From VXNE01 sp965205735 (GTDB taxonomy: Bacteria > Pseudomonadota > Gammaproteobacteria > Pseudomonadales > Azotimanducaceae): DNA of 64,000 nucleotides. Every line of letters begins with the position of its first letter. The stretch's first letter is position 1. A program made the position numbers and the translations under genes. Shown piece by piece: positions 20,118 through 28,991 of the stretch. The notes below the pieces were generated by a model. The model did not search any database and was not told the DNA's origin. It saw only the letters and a list, made by a program, of their open reading frames with translations. Where the stretch lies: NCBI GenBank assembly GCA_965205735.1, contig OZ242179.1, positions 2,170,001 to 2,234,000 of the forward strand, given 5' to 3'.

Positions 20118-21974
20118 TTGACGCGGGTAGTGGTTCGGCTGCTTGCCGTGATCATTGCGTTCGGCCCGGCGCTCGCCGTGGCCGAGCCGACGTTCAAACA
20201 CGGCGTGTCGTTTTTCGGCGAGTTCAAATACCCGCCTGAGTTCGAGCACTTCGACTACGTCAACCCCGACGCGCCGAAGGGCGGGATGCTCGTGCTTGAG
20301 AGCAACAGCAACTGGCGCGCGTTTAACCCGGAGGGTGTCGCCACGCCGGGAATGGGCATCATCATGGGGTCGACACCAATCCTCTACGACACGCTCTTCA
20401 TCCCGGCGGACGACGAGCTCGGCACGTTCTACGGCAATCTCGCGCAAGCGGTGATGGTCGCCGACGACTTCACGTCGGTACGCATCCGTCTCCGGCCCCA
20501 GGCGCGATGGCACGACGGCAAGCCGGTCACGGCTCGAGATGTCGTGTTCACGTTCGACTATCTTCGCGACAAACTTGAGCAGCCACGCAAGACCCGGGAC
20601 AACCTGCAGTCGGCCTACTCGGTGATCGAATCAATGGAGGTGCACAATGATCGTGAGTTGACTTTCCATTTGCAGAAATCCAGCGGACCGAATGCCGGGG
20701 TGGTGATCAGCCTCGGCAAGATCGCGATCCTGCCCGAGCACTATTGGCGCGAACGGGACATCACGCAAACAACGCTGACGCCGCCCCTCGGCAGCGGCCC
20801 GTATCGCGTGGCGGATTTCGCGCAATCGAGTTTCCTTCTGTACGAGCGGGTCCCCGACTACTGGGGAAGACAGGTCGGCGTGCATCGCGGCCGGCACAAC
20901 TTCGACCATATCCGCTACGACTACTATCGCGATGCCACGATCGCGCGGGAAGCGTTTCGCAAAGGGCTGACCGACTTCCGACAGGAAACCGACCCCCGAT
21001 TCTGGCACAACGGCTACAACATCCCGGCGCGGGACAAGGGCTGGATCGTGATGCGCCGGCACAACTTCAGCACCTACGTTGGATTGATTCGCTGCTTCGT
21101 CATCAACATCCGCCGGGACAACCTGAAAGACGTGCGTGTAAGAGAAGCCCTGACCCTCGCGTTCGACCACGACTGGTACGAACGCGTTATCACGCAGGGC
21201 TTCTACACGCGTCCGGAGAGTTATTTCTCGCAGACGAGCTTCGCGGCAGTTGGCCTGCCCGACGCGGCCGAGGTCGCCCTGCTGGCGCCTTTTCGCGATC
21301 AGCTACCGCCACGTCTTTTCACCCAACCGTTCGGGCGGACGCGCTCGCCCGGCGTGGGACGCAACCGCGGTGTTCTGCTGCGCGCGCGGGAACTCCTGCG
21401 CGAGTCGGGTTGGACGGTACGCGAAGGCGTTCTGACGAACGAGAGCGGAGAGCCGTTTGAGCTCTCCTTCGTCATCCGTTCGGCCGCCGAGCGGCGCCTG
21501 GTCACTCCGTACGTCGATCAACTGCATCGACTGGGATTCAAGACCCGTGTGCGCTTGATGGAAACCGCCCAATACATCAACACGATGAAGGACTTCGATT
21601 TCGACATCTCCCTGCACGGTGTGGGGATCGGCCAACCGCCAACGCTCGAGCTCATCTCCTATTTCCACTCGAGAAGCGCGATGGTGCCGCTGGGGTCCAA
21701 CCACTCGGGGATCCAGCACGATGCGGTCGATGCGATGGTGATGCGGGTGCTGAATGCGCGATCGAGAGAAGCGCTGACCGCCGCGCAGAGGGCCCTTGAT
21801 CGCATCCTGCTTTGGAACTTCTATCAGATTCCGCTCATCTCGATCGAGGGCCCGCGCGTGCTTTACTGGGACAAGTTCGGCCGCCCGCCGTTCGATGCCG
21901 AGTTCCGGACCGGCTTCCCGGACGCCTGGTGGTATGACCAAACCAAGGCAGCGCGCATCACGCTGACCAACTGA
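20118..21974 (+). CDS. Family 5 extracellular solute-binding protein (peptide ABC transporter)
   Basis: Periplasmic binding protein of the oligopeptide/dipeptide ABC class (SBP_bac_5), ~618 aa, YejA-like in length. The N-terminus is a signal peptide (RLLAVIIAFGPALAVAEP). Family segments are GVSFFGEFKYPPEFEHFDYVNP, LRPQARWHDGKPVTARDVVF, PLGSGPYRV and VREALTLAFDHDW. There is no ATG before the signal peptide: TTG 20118 or GTG 20130 are the candidates. No permease or ATPase gene adjoins it, so the partners are elsewhere or it works alone. Confidence 0.88.
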   Translation: MTRVVVRLLAVIIAFGPALAVAEPTFKHGVSFFGEFKYPPEFEHFDYVNPDAPKGGMLVLESNSNWRAFNPEGVATPGMGIIMGSTPILYDTLFIPADDELGTFYGNLAQAVMVADDFTSVRIRLRPQARWHDGKPVTARDVVFTFDYLRDKLEQPRKTRDNLQSAYSVIESMEVHNDRELTFHLQKSSGPNAGVVISLGKIAILPEHYWRERDITQTTLTPPLGSGPYRVADFAQSSFLLYERVPDYWGRQVGVHRGRHNFDHIRYDYYRDATIAREAFRKGLTDFRQETDPRFWHNGYNIPARDKGWIVMRRHNFSTYVGLIRCFVINIRRDNLKDVRVREALTLAFDHDWYERVITQGFYTRPESYFSQTSFAAVGLPDAAEVALLAPFRDQLPPRLFTQPFGRTRSPGVGRNRGVLLRARELLRESGWTVREGVLTNESGEPFELSFVIRSAAERRLVTPYVDQLHRLGFKTRVRLMETAQYINTMKDFDFDISLHGVGIGQPPTLELISYFHSRSAMVPLGSNHSGIQHDAVDAMVMRVLNARSREALTAAQRALDRILLWNFYQIPLISIEGPRVLYWDKFGRPPFDAEFRTGFPDAWWYDQTKAARITLTN

Positions 21975-22068
21975 GCTTTCGTGGCTTCGACCTCACAGGG
22001 CAAGGTTGATCCTGAACGGTCAAAATGCGCTAAGGTGAGTGGCTTCACAACGCTAGAGGGGGTAAACA

Positions 22069-22611
22069 ATGTCCAAGTATCGACGCGTCGTCACCGGCCA
22101 CGACGAAGACGGCAAGGCCATCATCGCCATGGACGGCGGACCCGGCATTCGGCGCGGCAACCTGTACGAGATGTGGTGCACCACGAGCATGCCTACCGAC
22201 AATCTCGACCTGGTGGATACCGTGGCGACGCGCCCCGGGATCCTCGAACCCGATGCCAACGGCACGATTTTCCGTTTCTTCGAGGTCAGACCGGAACGCG
22301 AGCATGGAAGCCCCGAGGATCGTGAACGCGAGGCGCAGGAGCGCCTGGCCGCCATGAGCGAAACAGAAAGGGGGGCCGCGATCGCGCGGAGACCGGACAC
22401 GTCCCGACACCCGGGGATGCACAAGACCAGGACCGTGGACTACATCATCCTGCTCAAGGGCGAGGTGACCATGCTGGTCGACGAAGGCGAGGTTCACCTG
22501 AAGCCCTTCGACGTGGTGATTCAGCGCGGAACCAACCACGCCTGGGTGAACAAGGGCCATGAAACGGCAGTTTTGGTAGCTGTGATGGTGGAGGCCGAGC
22601 CGTTGACTTGA
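22069..22611 (+). CDS. Cupin-domain protein (copy 1, complete)
   Basis: Single-domain cupin, 180 aa, ATG after AGAGGGGGTAAACA. The barrel lies at ~115-175: MHKTRTVDYIILLKGEV, VDEGEVHLKPFDVVIQ and RGTNHAWVN. The first motif has one His where metal-binding cupins carry two, so metal binding is uncertain. This is the only complete one of three closely related copies; the others begin at codon ~6 (23650) and near codon ~60 (36001). The function is unknown. Confidence 0.85.
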   Translation: MSKYRRVVTGHDEDGKAIIAMDGGPGIRRGNLYEMWCTTSMPTDNLDLVDTVATRPGILEPDANGTIFRFFEVRPEREHGSPEDREREAQERLAAMSETERGAAIARRPDTSRHPGMHKTRTVDYIILLKGEVTMLVDEGEVHLKPFDVVIQRGTNHAWVNKGHETAVLVAVMVEAEPLT

Positions 22612-22787
22612 CGTAGGTGAGCCGGGTCGAGTCCAGAGCGCCACCTTCCTGGCCTTCGGCCAAAGGCCGATTTCGAAGGCGTCAACGGGGGTCCTGGCGG
22701 GGTTCGAGCGCCGGTGCGTTGGGATAAACTGTCCACCGACGCCGGTCAGGGCCAACTCCCCCAATACACATTAGAGAGGAGCAGAAT

Positions 22788-22928
22788 GTGAACGCCAGCC
22801 TTATTCGATCCGATCCCGCCGTTCTCATGGGCAAGCCGGTGGTCGCGGGAACACGCATAACCGTTGAACTGATTCTTTGGCGACGTTCCCCTCCTCTAAC
22901 CATTGGCGCGGGCGACGACAAGCATTAG
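22788..22928 (+). pseudogene. Truncated DUF433 antitoxin
   Basis: GTG start after AGAGAGGAG. The first ~27 residues (SDPAVLMGKPVVAGTRITVELIL) match the N-terminus of DUF433 antitoxins, which are ~75 aa; here the similarity stops and the frame ends after 46 codons. The linked PIN toxin of this class is absent. A remnant left of the vapBC pair that follows. Confidence 0.65.
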
Positions 22929-22964
22929 CTCGCGAGGGCTGCGTGCGCATACCCGCGCGCGCCG

Positions 22965-22993
22965 TTGACGAATCGAGGCCTGCCTGTTATACA
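22965..22993 (+). promoter_or_regulatory. vapBC promoter
   Basis: TTGACG (22965-22970), 17-bp spacer, TATACA (22988-22993). Two direct ATACACA motifs 12 bp apart (22989 and 23001) overlap the -10 and initiation region and could be the antitoxin binding site. AGGTGG ahead of the ATG at 23024 is the ribosome binding site. Confidence 0.6.
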
Positions 22994-23023
22994 CATTTCA
23001 ATACACAATAGGTGGTGTAAGAA

Positions 23024-23227
23024 ATGCGGACAAATATCGAACTCGACCAGGGTCTCGTCCAGGAGGCTCAGCAGTTGAGCCGGATCAAGACCAAGAGGGC
23101 CCTGGTTCATCAGGCGCTGCTGGAATTCGTGGCAAACCGCAAGCGGCTCGACCTGAGGAAACTCGAGGGCTCAAATCTGCTGGATCCAGACTACGATCAC
23201 AAGGCACTTCGACCACCCGGCAACTGA
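23024..23227 (+). CDS. vapB: VapB-type antitoxin
   Basis: 67-aa type II antitoxin. The N-terminal ribbon-helix-helix reads MRTNIELDQGLVQEAQQL followed by IKTKRALVHQALLEFV. The C-terminal tail (LRKLEGSNLLDPDYDHKALR) is the disordered part that would enter the PIN toxin. It precedes the PIN gene by 5 bp on the same strand, the standard arrangement. Confidence 0.85.
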   Translation: MRTNIELDQGLVQEAQQLSRIKTKRALVHQALLEFVANRKRLDLRKLEGSNLLDPDYDHKALRPPGN

Positions 23228-23232
23228 CCGCG

Positions 23233-23643
23233 ATGTACCTGGTGGATACATCGGTCTGGGTTGACCACATCCGCGGGCGCGACCGCACCCATGTGCGCTT
23301 TCTACGGGATCTGCTGTCAAATCCGCTTGCCGTCAGCATTGCGCCGCTCATCTACATGGAAATTCTCCAGGGCGCACGCGACCCAGCGTCATACGATCGA
23401 TTGCAAAGCTACTTCAGCGGACAGCGATTTGTCTATTTCGACCAGCCGCTTGCCAGCCACGCGGCGGCGGCTCGTTTGTACCTGGACTGTCGGCGGCGAG
23501 GCGTGACCGTTCGCTCGAGCCTGGACTGCCTGATCGCGCAGTGCGCTATCGAGTCGGACCTGATCCTGTTTCACCACGACCGGGACTTCCGAAACATCGG
23601 CTCAGTCATCTCGGCGCTGAAGGAAATGAGTTTTCTCGATTAG
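23233..23643 (+). CDS. vapC: VapC-type PIN-domain ribonuclease toxin
   Basis: 136-aa PIN nuclease. Acidic active-site residues are at family positions: Asp in LVDTSVWVD, Glu in YMEILQG, Asp in SLDCLIAQ and Asp in FHHDRDF. Likely an endoribonuclease acting on tRNA or rRNA, held inactive by the upstream VapB. Its stop is followed within 7 bp by the start of the second cupin copy, so the pair sits between two copies of the cupin gene. Confidence 0.9.
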   Translation: MYLVDTSVWVDHIRGRDRTHVRFLRDLLSNPLAVSIAPLIYMEILQGARDPASYDRLQSYFSGQRFVYFDQPLASHAAAARLYLDCRRRGVTVRSSLDCLIAQCAIESDLILFHHDRDFRNIGSVISALKEMSFLD

Positions 23644-23649
23644 GCTGGC

Positions 23650-24177
23650 CGCGTCGTCACCGGCCACGACGAAGAGGGCAAGGCCATCATCGCCATGGAC
23701 GGCGGGCCCGGCATTCAGCGCGGCAACCTGTATGAGATGTGGTGCACCACGAGCATGCCGACCGACAATCTCGACCTGGTGGATACCGTGGCGACGCGCC
23801 CCGGGATCCTCGAACCCGATGCCAATGGCACGATATTCCGTTTCTTCGAGGTGAGACCGGAACGCGAGCATGGAAGCCCCGAGGTCCGCGAACGCGAGGC
23901 GCAGGAACGCCTGGCAGCCATGAGCGAAACAGAAAGGGCGGCCGCGATCGCGCGGAAACCGGACACTTCCCGGCACCCGGGAATGCACAAGACCAGGACC
24001 GTGGACTACATCATCCTGCTCAAGGGCGAGGTGACCATGCTGGTCGACGAAGGCGAGGTCCACTTGAAGCCCTTCGACGTGGTGATTCAGCGCGGCACCA
24101 ACCACGCCTGGGTGAACCAGGGCAACGAAACGGCAGTATTGGTAGCTGTGATGGTGGAGGCCGAGCCGTTGCCCTGA
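23650..24177 (+). pseudogene. Cupin copy 2, missing the first codons
   Basis: Near-identical to 22084-22611 but joined directly to the vapC stop, so the first ~5 codons, ribosome binding site and promoter are lost. The rest is open to 24177 and could start at the internal ATG 23695, giving a 160-aa protein with an intact barrel. Read-through from vapC is the only obvious source of expression. Classed as a pseudogene for the missing 5' end, although a product is possible. Confidence 0.75.
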
Positions 24178-24209
24178 CCCAAAGCGCGGGCGACGAGCGT
24201 CGTCCCCGT

Positions 24210-24640
24210 TCACGTGAAATCAGGTTGCGCCAGGAATCCGTCGACCGTAACGATCTCACACAAGAACTCGGCAGACAGGCTGACAGGTCCTGATCGCCCG
24301 TCACGAGAAAGTCCGCACCGCCCGCCATGGCAAGCTCCAGAAACGGTATGTGGCAGGGGTCGCGGCAGATCGGTGTGGGCGGCGGCGGATTGGAAACGTT
24401 GACGGTCGCGCAGAAAGGCAGGTAGTCGGACAACAGGTCTTCCTGCTCCGTTGCGTTCAACCCGAACTCTGGATAGGCCAGCACGCGTATGAGTTCGCGG
24501 ATCGTTTCCTTCGAGGCGAGTGGGGTGAACCGTTGCCTCTGCCATCCCTCCCGTAGAACCGCCGTGGCCACCCCGCTTGCGACCAGCGCGCACAGCAGCA
24601 GGTTGGTGTCGAGAACGACCCGTGGCGGTGCCGGGTTCGA
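24210..24640 (-). pseudogene. Frameshifted PIN-domain toxin (paralogue of 51869-52309)
   Basis: Decayed copy of the PIN-family toxin found intact at 51869-52309. It keeps PPRVVLDTNLLLCALV, ASKETIRELIRVLAYP and FLVTGDQDL, but one base is missing after GDQDL and the proper end (SLSAEFLCEIVTVDGF) lies one frame away. No start codon comes directly before the PIN domain. Upstream (to ~24740) a short stretch ending RADAK resembles the end of the AbrB-type antitoxin that partners the intact copy. Confidence 0.8.
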
Positions 24641-25158
24641 GCTGCGGGGTCGATATATCGCGCGGGGCTCATTTTGGCGTCGGCCCGGCAGATGCGGTCT
24701 ACCGCCGAGCCGGTCGCCGTTGAACGGGCCACAGACATCTCCCGCTACGGAGGATGGATCGCATCCCGCATCGCCCTTCAGACTTGCACTCATGGCCAGT
24801 TGCACCAATCGGGTGTTTTTCCCCATCTGAACGCCCCGATTCGGGGCACAAATACAACAATCGCGGCATGCAACCCCATCTAATGGGGTCAAACCGTTAC
24901 AAAACCCCCGCCGCCCCCAAGTTGGCCCGTTTCCTGCATTAGCCTTCCTATTGGCTTGGCGGCGCGGATCGACGTCCTGCAGCACCCCCGGTGATTAGGG
25001 AAGCCAGATTTGGATTTGGCCAGGGGTGCCACGAGCGAGTCATCTTCAGCCCTCGACGAGCAGGGCATGGTTGGTGACAGCGCGGTCAACCCGCGCTGGC
25101 GGGGAATAAAAGTTCTGGGTACACATTCTCATCGGAATGAACAAACGGGGTCTATTAC
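24641..25158. other. Gene-poor stretch with two small hairpins
   Basis: No gene recognised apart from the antitoxin remnant near 24660-24740. Two small perfect hairpins occur close together (GCCCC/GGGGC near 24835-24847 and ACCCCAT/ATGGGGT at 24873-24889). Neither has a T-run. The last ~60 bp before 25159 are the leader of the transporter gene. Confidence 0.5.
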
Positions 25159-26106
25159 ATGACAAAGAAACTGCTAATTTTGGTCGCTACTGTAATCCTT
25201 TCCGGAAGCAGCCTCCTGGCTGACGACAGTATGAGGTTGACCGTCGGCCACGACATGTGGATTGGTTACGCGGGTTATTTTGTTGCAAAAGATCAAGGTT
25301 TCTTTGAGGAAGCCGGGCTCGAAATAGATGCGAAACCATTTGCCAACCCCGGCGAGACCCTGCCCGCCATGATCGGGGGACATCTGGATCTCGCAATGTC
25401 CACGTTGCAAAACATAACCCTCGCAAAGTTGGTGACCGGAAACGAGATCAAGGTGGTTTTCCTTTTTGATACCTCCAATGGGGCGGATGCCATCATTGCC
25501 AAAGATTCCATCTCTTCCGTGAAGGATCTGAAAGGCAAGGTCGTGGCCGCGACGCAGGGCGAAGTCAATCACATGTTGTTAATGATCGCCCTGGAACAGA
25601 ATGGCATGAAGGAAAGCGACGTTGAGTTCATCAACATGAGTGCCGATGATGCGGGCGCGGCATTTTTGTCTGGGAATGTGGACGCCGCGGTTACGTGGGA
25701 GCCCTGGGTTACGAAAGCGACCGCCAGCGGGGGCACAGTCTTGTTTGATAGCGCAGATACGCCCGACACCATCCTCGATGGCATAGCGCTTACTCCAAAG
25801 ACTCTCAGCAACAAAAAGGCGGCGGTGGTCGCCTTTATAGAGGCGGTCGACAAGGGCGTAGATTTCTTGCGGGCAAACCCCGAGGCGGCCGCCATGATCC
25901 TGAGTAAAGCGCTGGAGGTAAGCCCCGAAGATGCGCTGGCAATGCTCGAGACCGATAAAATCTACAACTTGGCGGACAATCGAGACCTGTTCGCGGGGCC
26001 TGCGGCAGAGTCCATCGCGAAGGTAGTGAAGTTCCTGGTTGCCAATAACATGGTGACAGACGTCAAGGATGTAGACACCATTCTAGACTCTTCTCTGGTT
26101 CAATAA
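25159..26106 (+). CDS. NitT/TauT-type ABC transporter substrate-binding protein
   Basis: Periplasmic binding protein of the NMT1/SsuA/ThiY class, 315 aa. Signal peptide MTKKLLILVATVILSGSSLLA. Mature part: LTVGHDMWIGYAGYFVAKDQ, then FANPGETLPAMIGGHLDLAM, VVAATQGEVNHMLL and DAAVTWEPWVTKA, all typical of nitrate/sulfonate/pyrimidine-precursor binders. Permease and ATPase lie at 27303-28945, separated by a deaminase and an opposite-strand hydrolase. The ligand may be a nitrogen-rich ring compound or an amide, inferred from the neighbours. The gene is visibly less GC-rich than the flanking regions. Confidence 0.88.
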   Translation: MTKKLLILVATVILSGSSLLADDSMRLTVGHDMWIGYAGYFVAKDQGFFEEAGLEIDAKPFANPGETLPAMIGGHLDLAMSTLQNITLAKLVTGNEIKVVFLFDTSNGADAIIAKDSISSVKDLKGKVVAATQGEVNHMLLMIALEQNGMKESDVEFINMSADDAGAAFLSGNVDAAVTWEPWVTKATASGGTVLFDSADTPDTILDGIALTPKTLSNKKAAVVAFIEAVDKGVDFLRANPEAAAMILSKALEVSPEDALAMLETDKIYNLADNRDLFAGPAAESIAKVVKFLVANNMVTDVKDVDTILDSSLVQ

Positions 26107-26120
26107 AGAAGTCGAAGGTC

Positions 26121-26591
26121 GTGCGGGAAAGCCACGAATTCTATATGAAAGTGGCGCTGGCCGAAGCTCAAAGAGGCGTAGAAAGCGGCGAGCCGCCCTT
26201 CGGTTGCGTTCTGGTGAATGAAGGGGGCGAAGTTGTTTTGCGGGAACATGATCGGATTGAAGAACTCAATGACATGTCTGCCCACGCTGAAACGCTGATC
26301 GTCAAGCGCGCGTGCAGGACGTTTGACCGCAACGATCTGCTCGACCTCACGCTTTATACAACCGTCGAACCCTGTGCCATGTGTTTTACGACAGCCTGGC
26401 TGAACAAGATCGAACGGATAGTATACGGCGCGACCATGGAGCAAATTGGTCAGATCACAGCGGGAAAGCAACGAGAAATACTTATTAGCGCCGAAGAGAT
26501 GAACGCGAGAAACGGTGCGAAAATCAAGCTTGTCGGGGGCATTCTATGGGAGTCCTGCCAGCAGATATTTCTGAAATACGAATACCGGTAA
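26121..26591 (+). CDS. Nucleoside/nucleobase deaminase (CDA fold)
   Basis: Zinc-dependent deaminase of the cytidine/guanine deaminase family, 156 aa. Zinc and catalytic residues are present: HAE in MSAHAETLIV and the PCAMC pair. The length and the GEPPFGCVLVN start fit guanine or cytosine deaminase-like enzymes rather than TadA. GTG start 14 bp after the stop of the binding-protein gene, so probably co-transcribed; it may deaminate the imported substrate. Confidence 0.87.
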   Translation: MRESHEFYMKVALAEAQRGVESGEPPFGCVLVNEGGEVVLREHDRIEELNDMSAHAETLIVKRACRTFDRNDLLDLTLYTTVEPCAMCFTTAWLNKIERIVYGATMEQIGQITAGKQREILISAEEMNARNGAKIKLVGGILWESCQQIFLKYEYR

Positions 26592-26611
26592 AGGCACAGG
26601 ACGGGGTAGCG

Positions 26612-27244
26612 TCACGTTGGGTGTGAGGCAGAGATTTCCGCTACCGTCGTCAGGCGACCCCAGACCCCGCCCTCGGCCTGCACCATTTTTTCGCAAGCGC
26701 GCCGGATTTCCGGATCGAAAGTAGAAATCGCGTCGGCAATATAGTGGCAAAAGAGACCGTATTCCGTGGCGCTGCGCAATGTGCTGTGTACGCATACATC
26801 CGCCGTTACCCCGGCAACCAGCAGTTCAGTGACGCCAAGGGTAGTCAACATTCCGAGTAACTCAGTTTCATGAAAGGCACTATAGCTGGACTTGTCAATC
26901 ACGATTTCGCCCGCCCGCGGCGCCAGCAGGGGAACAAATTCATGACCAGCCTGTCCTCGAATCAGCAGTCGCCCGAGGGGTCCCGCGCTGCCAATTTCAC
27001 ACCCGCCGGCCCGGCTTCGTGTCAGTTTTTGCGGATGACAGTCGGAAAGATCCGGTGCATAGCCTTCACGGGTATGAAACACCGGCATTCCGGCATTGCG
27101 GGCCGAAGTCAGCAATGCTTTAGCTTTGGGCAGTATTGGCTCGACCCAGTCCGTACCCCCATAGCGCGACGCATAGCCGCCGTTCTCGCAAAAGTCCCGC
27201 TGGAAGTCGATCATCAGCAAGGCAAGTTTTTGGTTCCCGCTCAT
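26612..27244 (-). CDS. Isochorismatase-family cysteine hydrolase
   Basis: Amidohydrolase of the isochorismatase fold, 210 aa, which includes RutB, biuret and N-carbamoylsarcosine hydrolases. The triad is visible: Asp in LLMIDFQRDF, Lys in VIDKSSYSAF, Cys in GVTADVCVHST. The ATG at 27244 is preferred to the upstream GTG (27265) because AGG lies about 10 bp before it. It is encoded opposite to the ABC genes but wholly inside that cluster, which suggests one catabolic unit: import, deamination, hydrolysis of an amide or ureide. Confidence 0.85.
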   Translation of the reverse strand: MSGNQKLALLMIDFQRDFCENGGYASRYGGTDWVEPILPKAKALLTSARNAGMPVFHTREGYAPDLSDCHPQKLTRSRAGGCEIGSAGPLGRLLIRGQAGHEFVPLLAPRAGEIVIDKSSYSAFHETELLGMLTTLGVTELLVAGVTADVCVHSTLRSATEYGLFCHYIADAISTFDPEIRRACEKMVQAEGGVWGRLTTVAEISASHPT

Positions 27245-27302
27245 CAACTTCAGCCTAAGCACCACTGCAGGTCTGAGTTATCTTGACCGAAGTGATTCAG
27301 AA

Positions 27303-28112
27303 ATGAAACAGTACTTCCTGTTGCGTGCGCCTATCCCCCGGCTATTGGCCTGGACGATGACAATTCTGTCCCTGATTCTATCGATAGCGTGGTACGTATG
27401 GGTCAGCCAGAGCGCCGTCAACGATCCCGAAAAAGAAGTGTTCTTCCCTACCGTTGGCATCATTGCACAAACATCCTGGCAGATGATTACCGAAAATCAC
27501 GCCATGATCCTTTCGGACATCTACCACAGCATGTACCGTGTGTTCGCCGGATTCTTGATGGCTGCGGTACTAGCGCTACCTATTGGGGTGTTGATGGGGG
27601 CCTTCAAGATCGCTGAGGCTTTCTTTCAACCATGGGCGGAGTTTATCCGCTATATCCCTGTACCGGCGCTCATTCCCCTGTTCATCGCGATTTTTGGCGT
27701 AAATGAAGAGCCCAAGATTTATCTGATATTCATCGGCACCTTCTTCCCCTTGTTGTTGATGGTCGCCGATGAAATTCGGCGCGTCAGCTACGACCTTGTC
27801 AAGGTTGCCCACACGCTGGGGGCTTCTCAAACGGAAATAATGACCAAGGTGCTTTTGCGAAGCGCGCTCCCCGGAGTTTTCGATTCACTCAGAATCTGTC
27901 ATGGCTGGGCATGGACCTATCTCGTCGTTGCCGAGCTGATTGCAACGAACGAAGGCCTGGGGATTCGCATCATGAAATTCGCACGATTTATTCAAATGCC
28001 AAAAATAATGTTGTATCTGGTCCTGCTAGGATTGATCGGCTTGATCCTGGACATGATGTTTCGTGCATTTAACAGACGAGCTTTCGGATGGTCGGACACC
28101 TACAATAAATGA
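27303..28112 (+). CDS. ABC transporter permease (SsuC/TauC type)
   Basis: Inner-membrane permease, 269 aa, about six hydrophobic segments. The EAA loop is visible as KVAHTLGASQTEIMTKVLLR (~residues 171-190). It pairs with the ATPase that starts at 28109 inside this gene's stop region (4-bp overlap) and with the binding protein at 25159. Same lower-GC composition as the rest of the cluster. Confidence 0.92.
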   Translation: MKQYFLLRAPIPRLLAWTMTILSLILSIAWYVWVSQSAVNDPEKEVFFPTVGIIAQTSWQMITENHAMILSDIYHSMYRVFAGFLMAAVLALPIGVLMGAFKIAEAFFQPWAEFIRYIPVPALIPLFIAIFGVNEEPKIYLIFIGTFFPLLLMVADEIRRVSYDLVKVAHTLGASQTEIMTKVLLRSALPGVFDSLRICHGWAWTYLVVAELIATNEGLGIRIMKFARFIQMPKIMLYLVLLGLIGLILDMMFRAFNRRAFGWSDTYNK

Positions 28113-28945
28113 AATTGGAAGTCGATGGGGTTACTAGAACGTATCACTCGGACAACCGAATTGTTGAAGCGCTGAAATCAAGCACATTCACGATTGACCA
28201 CGCTGATTTTGTTGTGTTCCTCGGCCCTTCCGGCTGTGGAAAATCTACTCTCCTGAACATTATTAGCGGCCTTGAACACCCGACCAGCGGTCAAGTGACA
28301 CTCGACGGCAACGCAATGACCGGACCGAGCCCGGACATTGGCATGGTATTTCAGCAATACACGCTGTTCCCATGGCTGACCGTTGAGAAGAATGCCGCTT
28401 TTGCCGTCCGGTTAAGATGCAATGGCGCAAAAGGCCAATTGGAAAATGACAGGCCGCGCAATATCGCGCGAAGAGCACAGAAACTATTGAAACTGGTCGG
28501 TCTGGAAGACTTCGCCAAAGCTTATCCGAGAGAACTATCGGGGGGCATGCAACAGCGCCTGGCGATTGTCCGAGCACTTGCCAATCGACCAAAGATCCTA
28601 CTCATGGATGAACCTTTCGGTGCGCTCGATTCTCAGACTCGGGAAGAATTGCAGGACATGATACAACTGCTCAGTCAGGTCGAAAGAATAACTGTGATTT
28701 TTGTTACTCACGATGTGGACGAAGCGGTCTACCTGGCAAATCAAGTGATGGTATTCTCACCGGCGCCCGGTCGTATCGTCGAGAAGGTCAGCATTCCCTT
28801 TGGACCGGCTCGAGACCCATCGCTCAAACTTACAGAAGAGTTCTTGACGATCAAAAGGAAATTGAAAGAGCTGATCAGTCAAGACCAAACACCTTCGTAC
28901 AGTCGCAAGGAATTGTTGGAGCTAATCGACAGCTCACGATCTTGA
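28109..28945 (+). CDS. ABC transporter ATPase (SsuB/TauB type)
   Basis: Nucleotide-binding subunit, 278 aa. Walker A GPSGCGKST, Q-loop VFQQYTLFPW, signature LSGGMQQR, Walker B ILLMDEPFGALD and the switch His in FVTHDVDEA are all intact. Overlap with the permease gene indicates coupled translation. A ~50-residue C-terminal extension rich in Lys/Glu/Ser follows the core. Confidence 0.94.
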   Translation: MKLEVDGVTRTYHSDNRIVEALKSSTFTIDHADFVVFLGPSGCGKSTLLNIISGLEHPTSGQVTLDGNAMTGPSPDIGMVFQQYTLFPWLTVEKNAAFAVRLRCNGAKGQLENDRPRNIARRAQKLLKLVGLEDFAKAYPRELSGGMQQRLAIVRALANRPKILLMDEPFGALDSQTREELQDMIQLLSQVERITVIFVTHDVDEAVYLANQVMVFSPAPGRIVEKVSIPFGPARDPSLKLTEEFLTIKRKLKELISQDQTPSYSRKELLELIDSSRS

Positions 28946-28991
28946 AAGAAAGGTCCCGTCGGGCACGCGGTGTGGCTGCCCAATCCTGGCG

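Noticed and set aside
24832..24889. Two adjacent perfect hairpins as a terminator or riboswitch
   Set aside because: No T-run on either strand and no known riboswitch core; kept only as a note.
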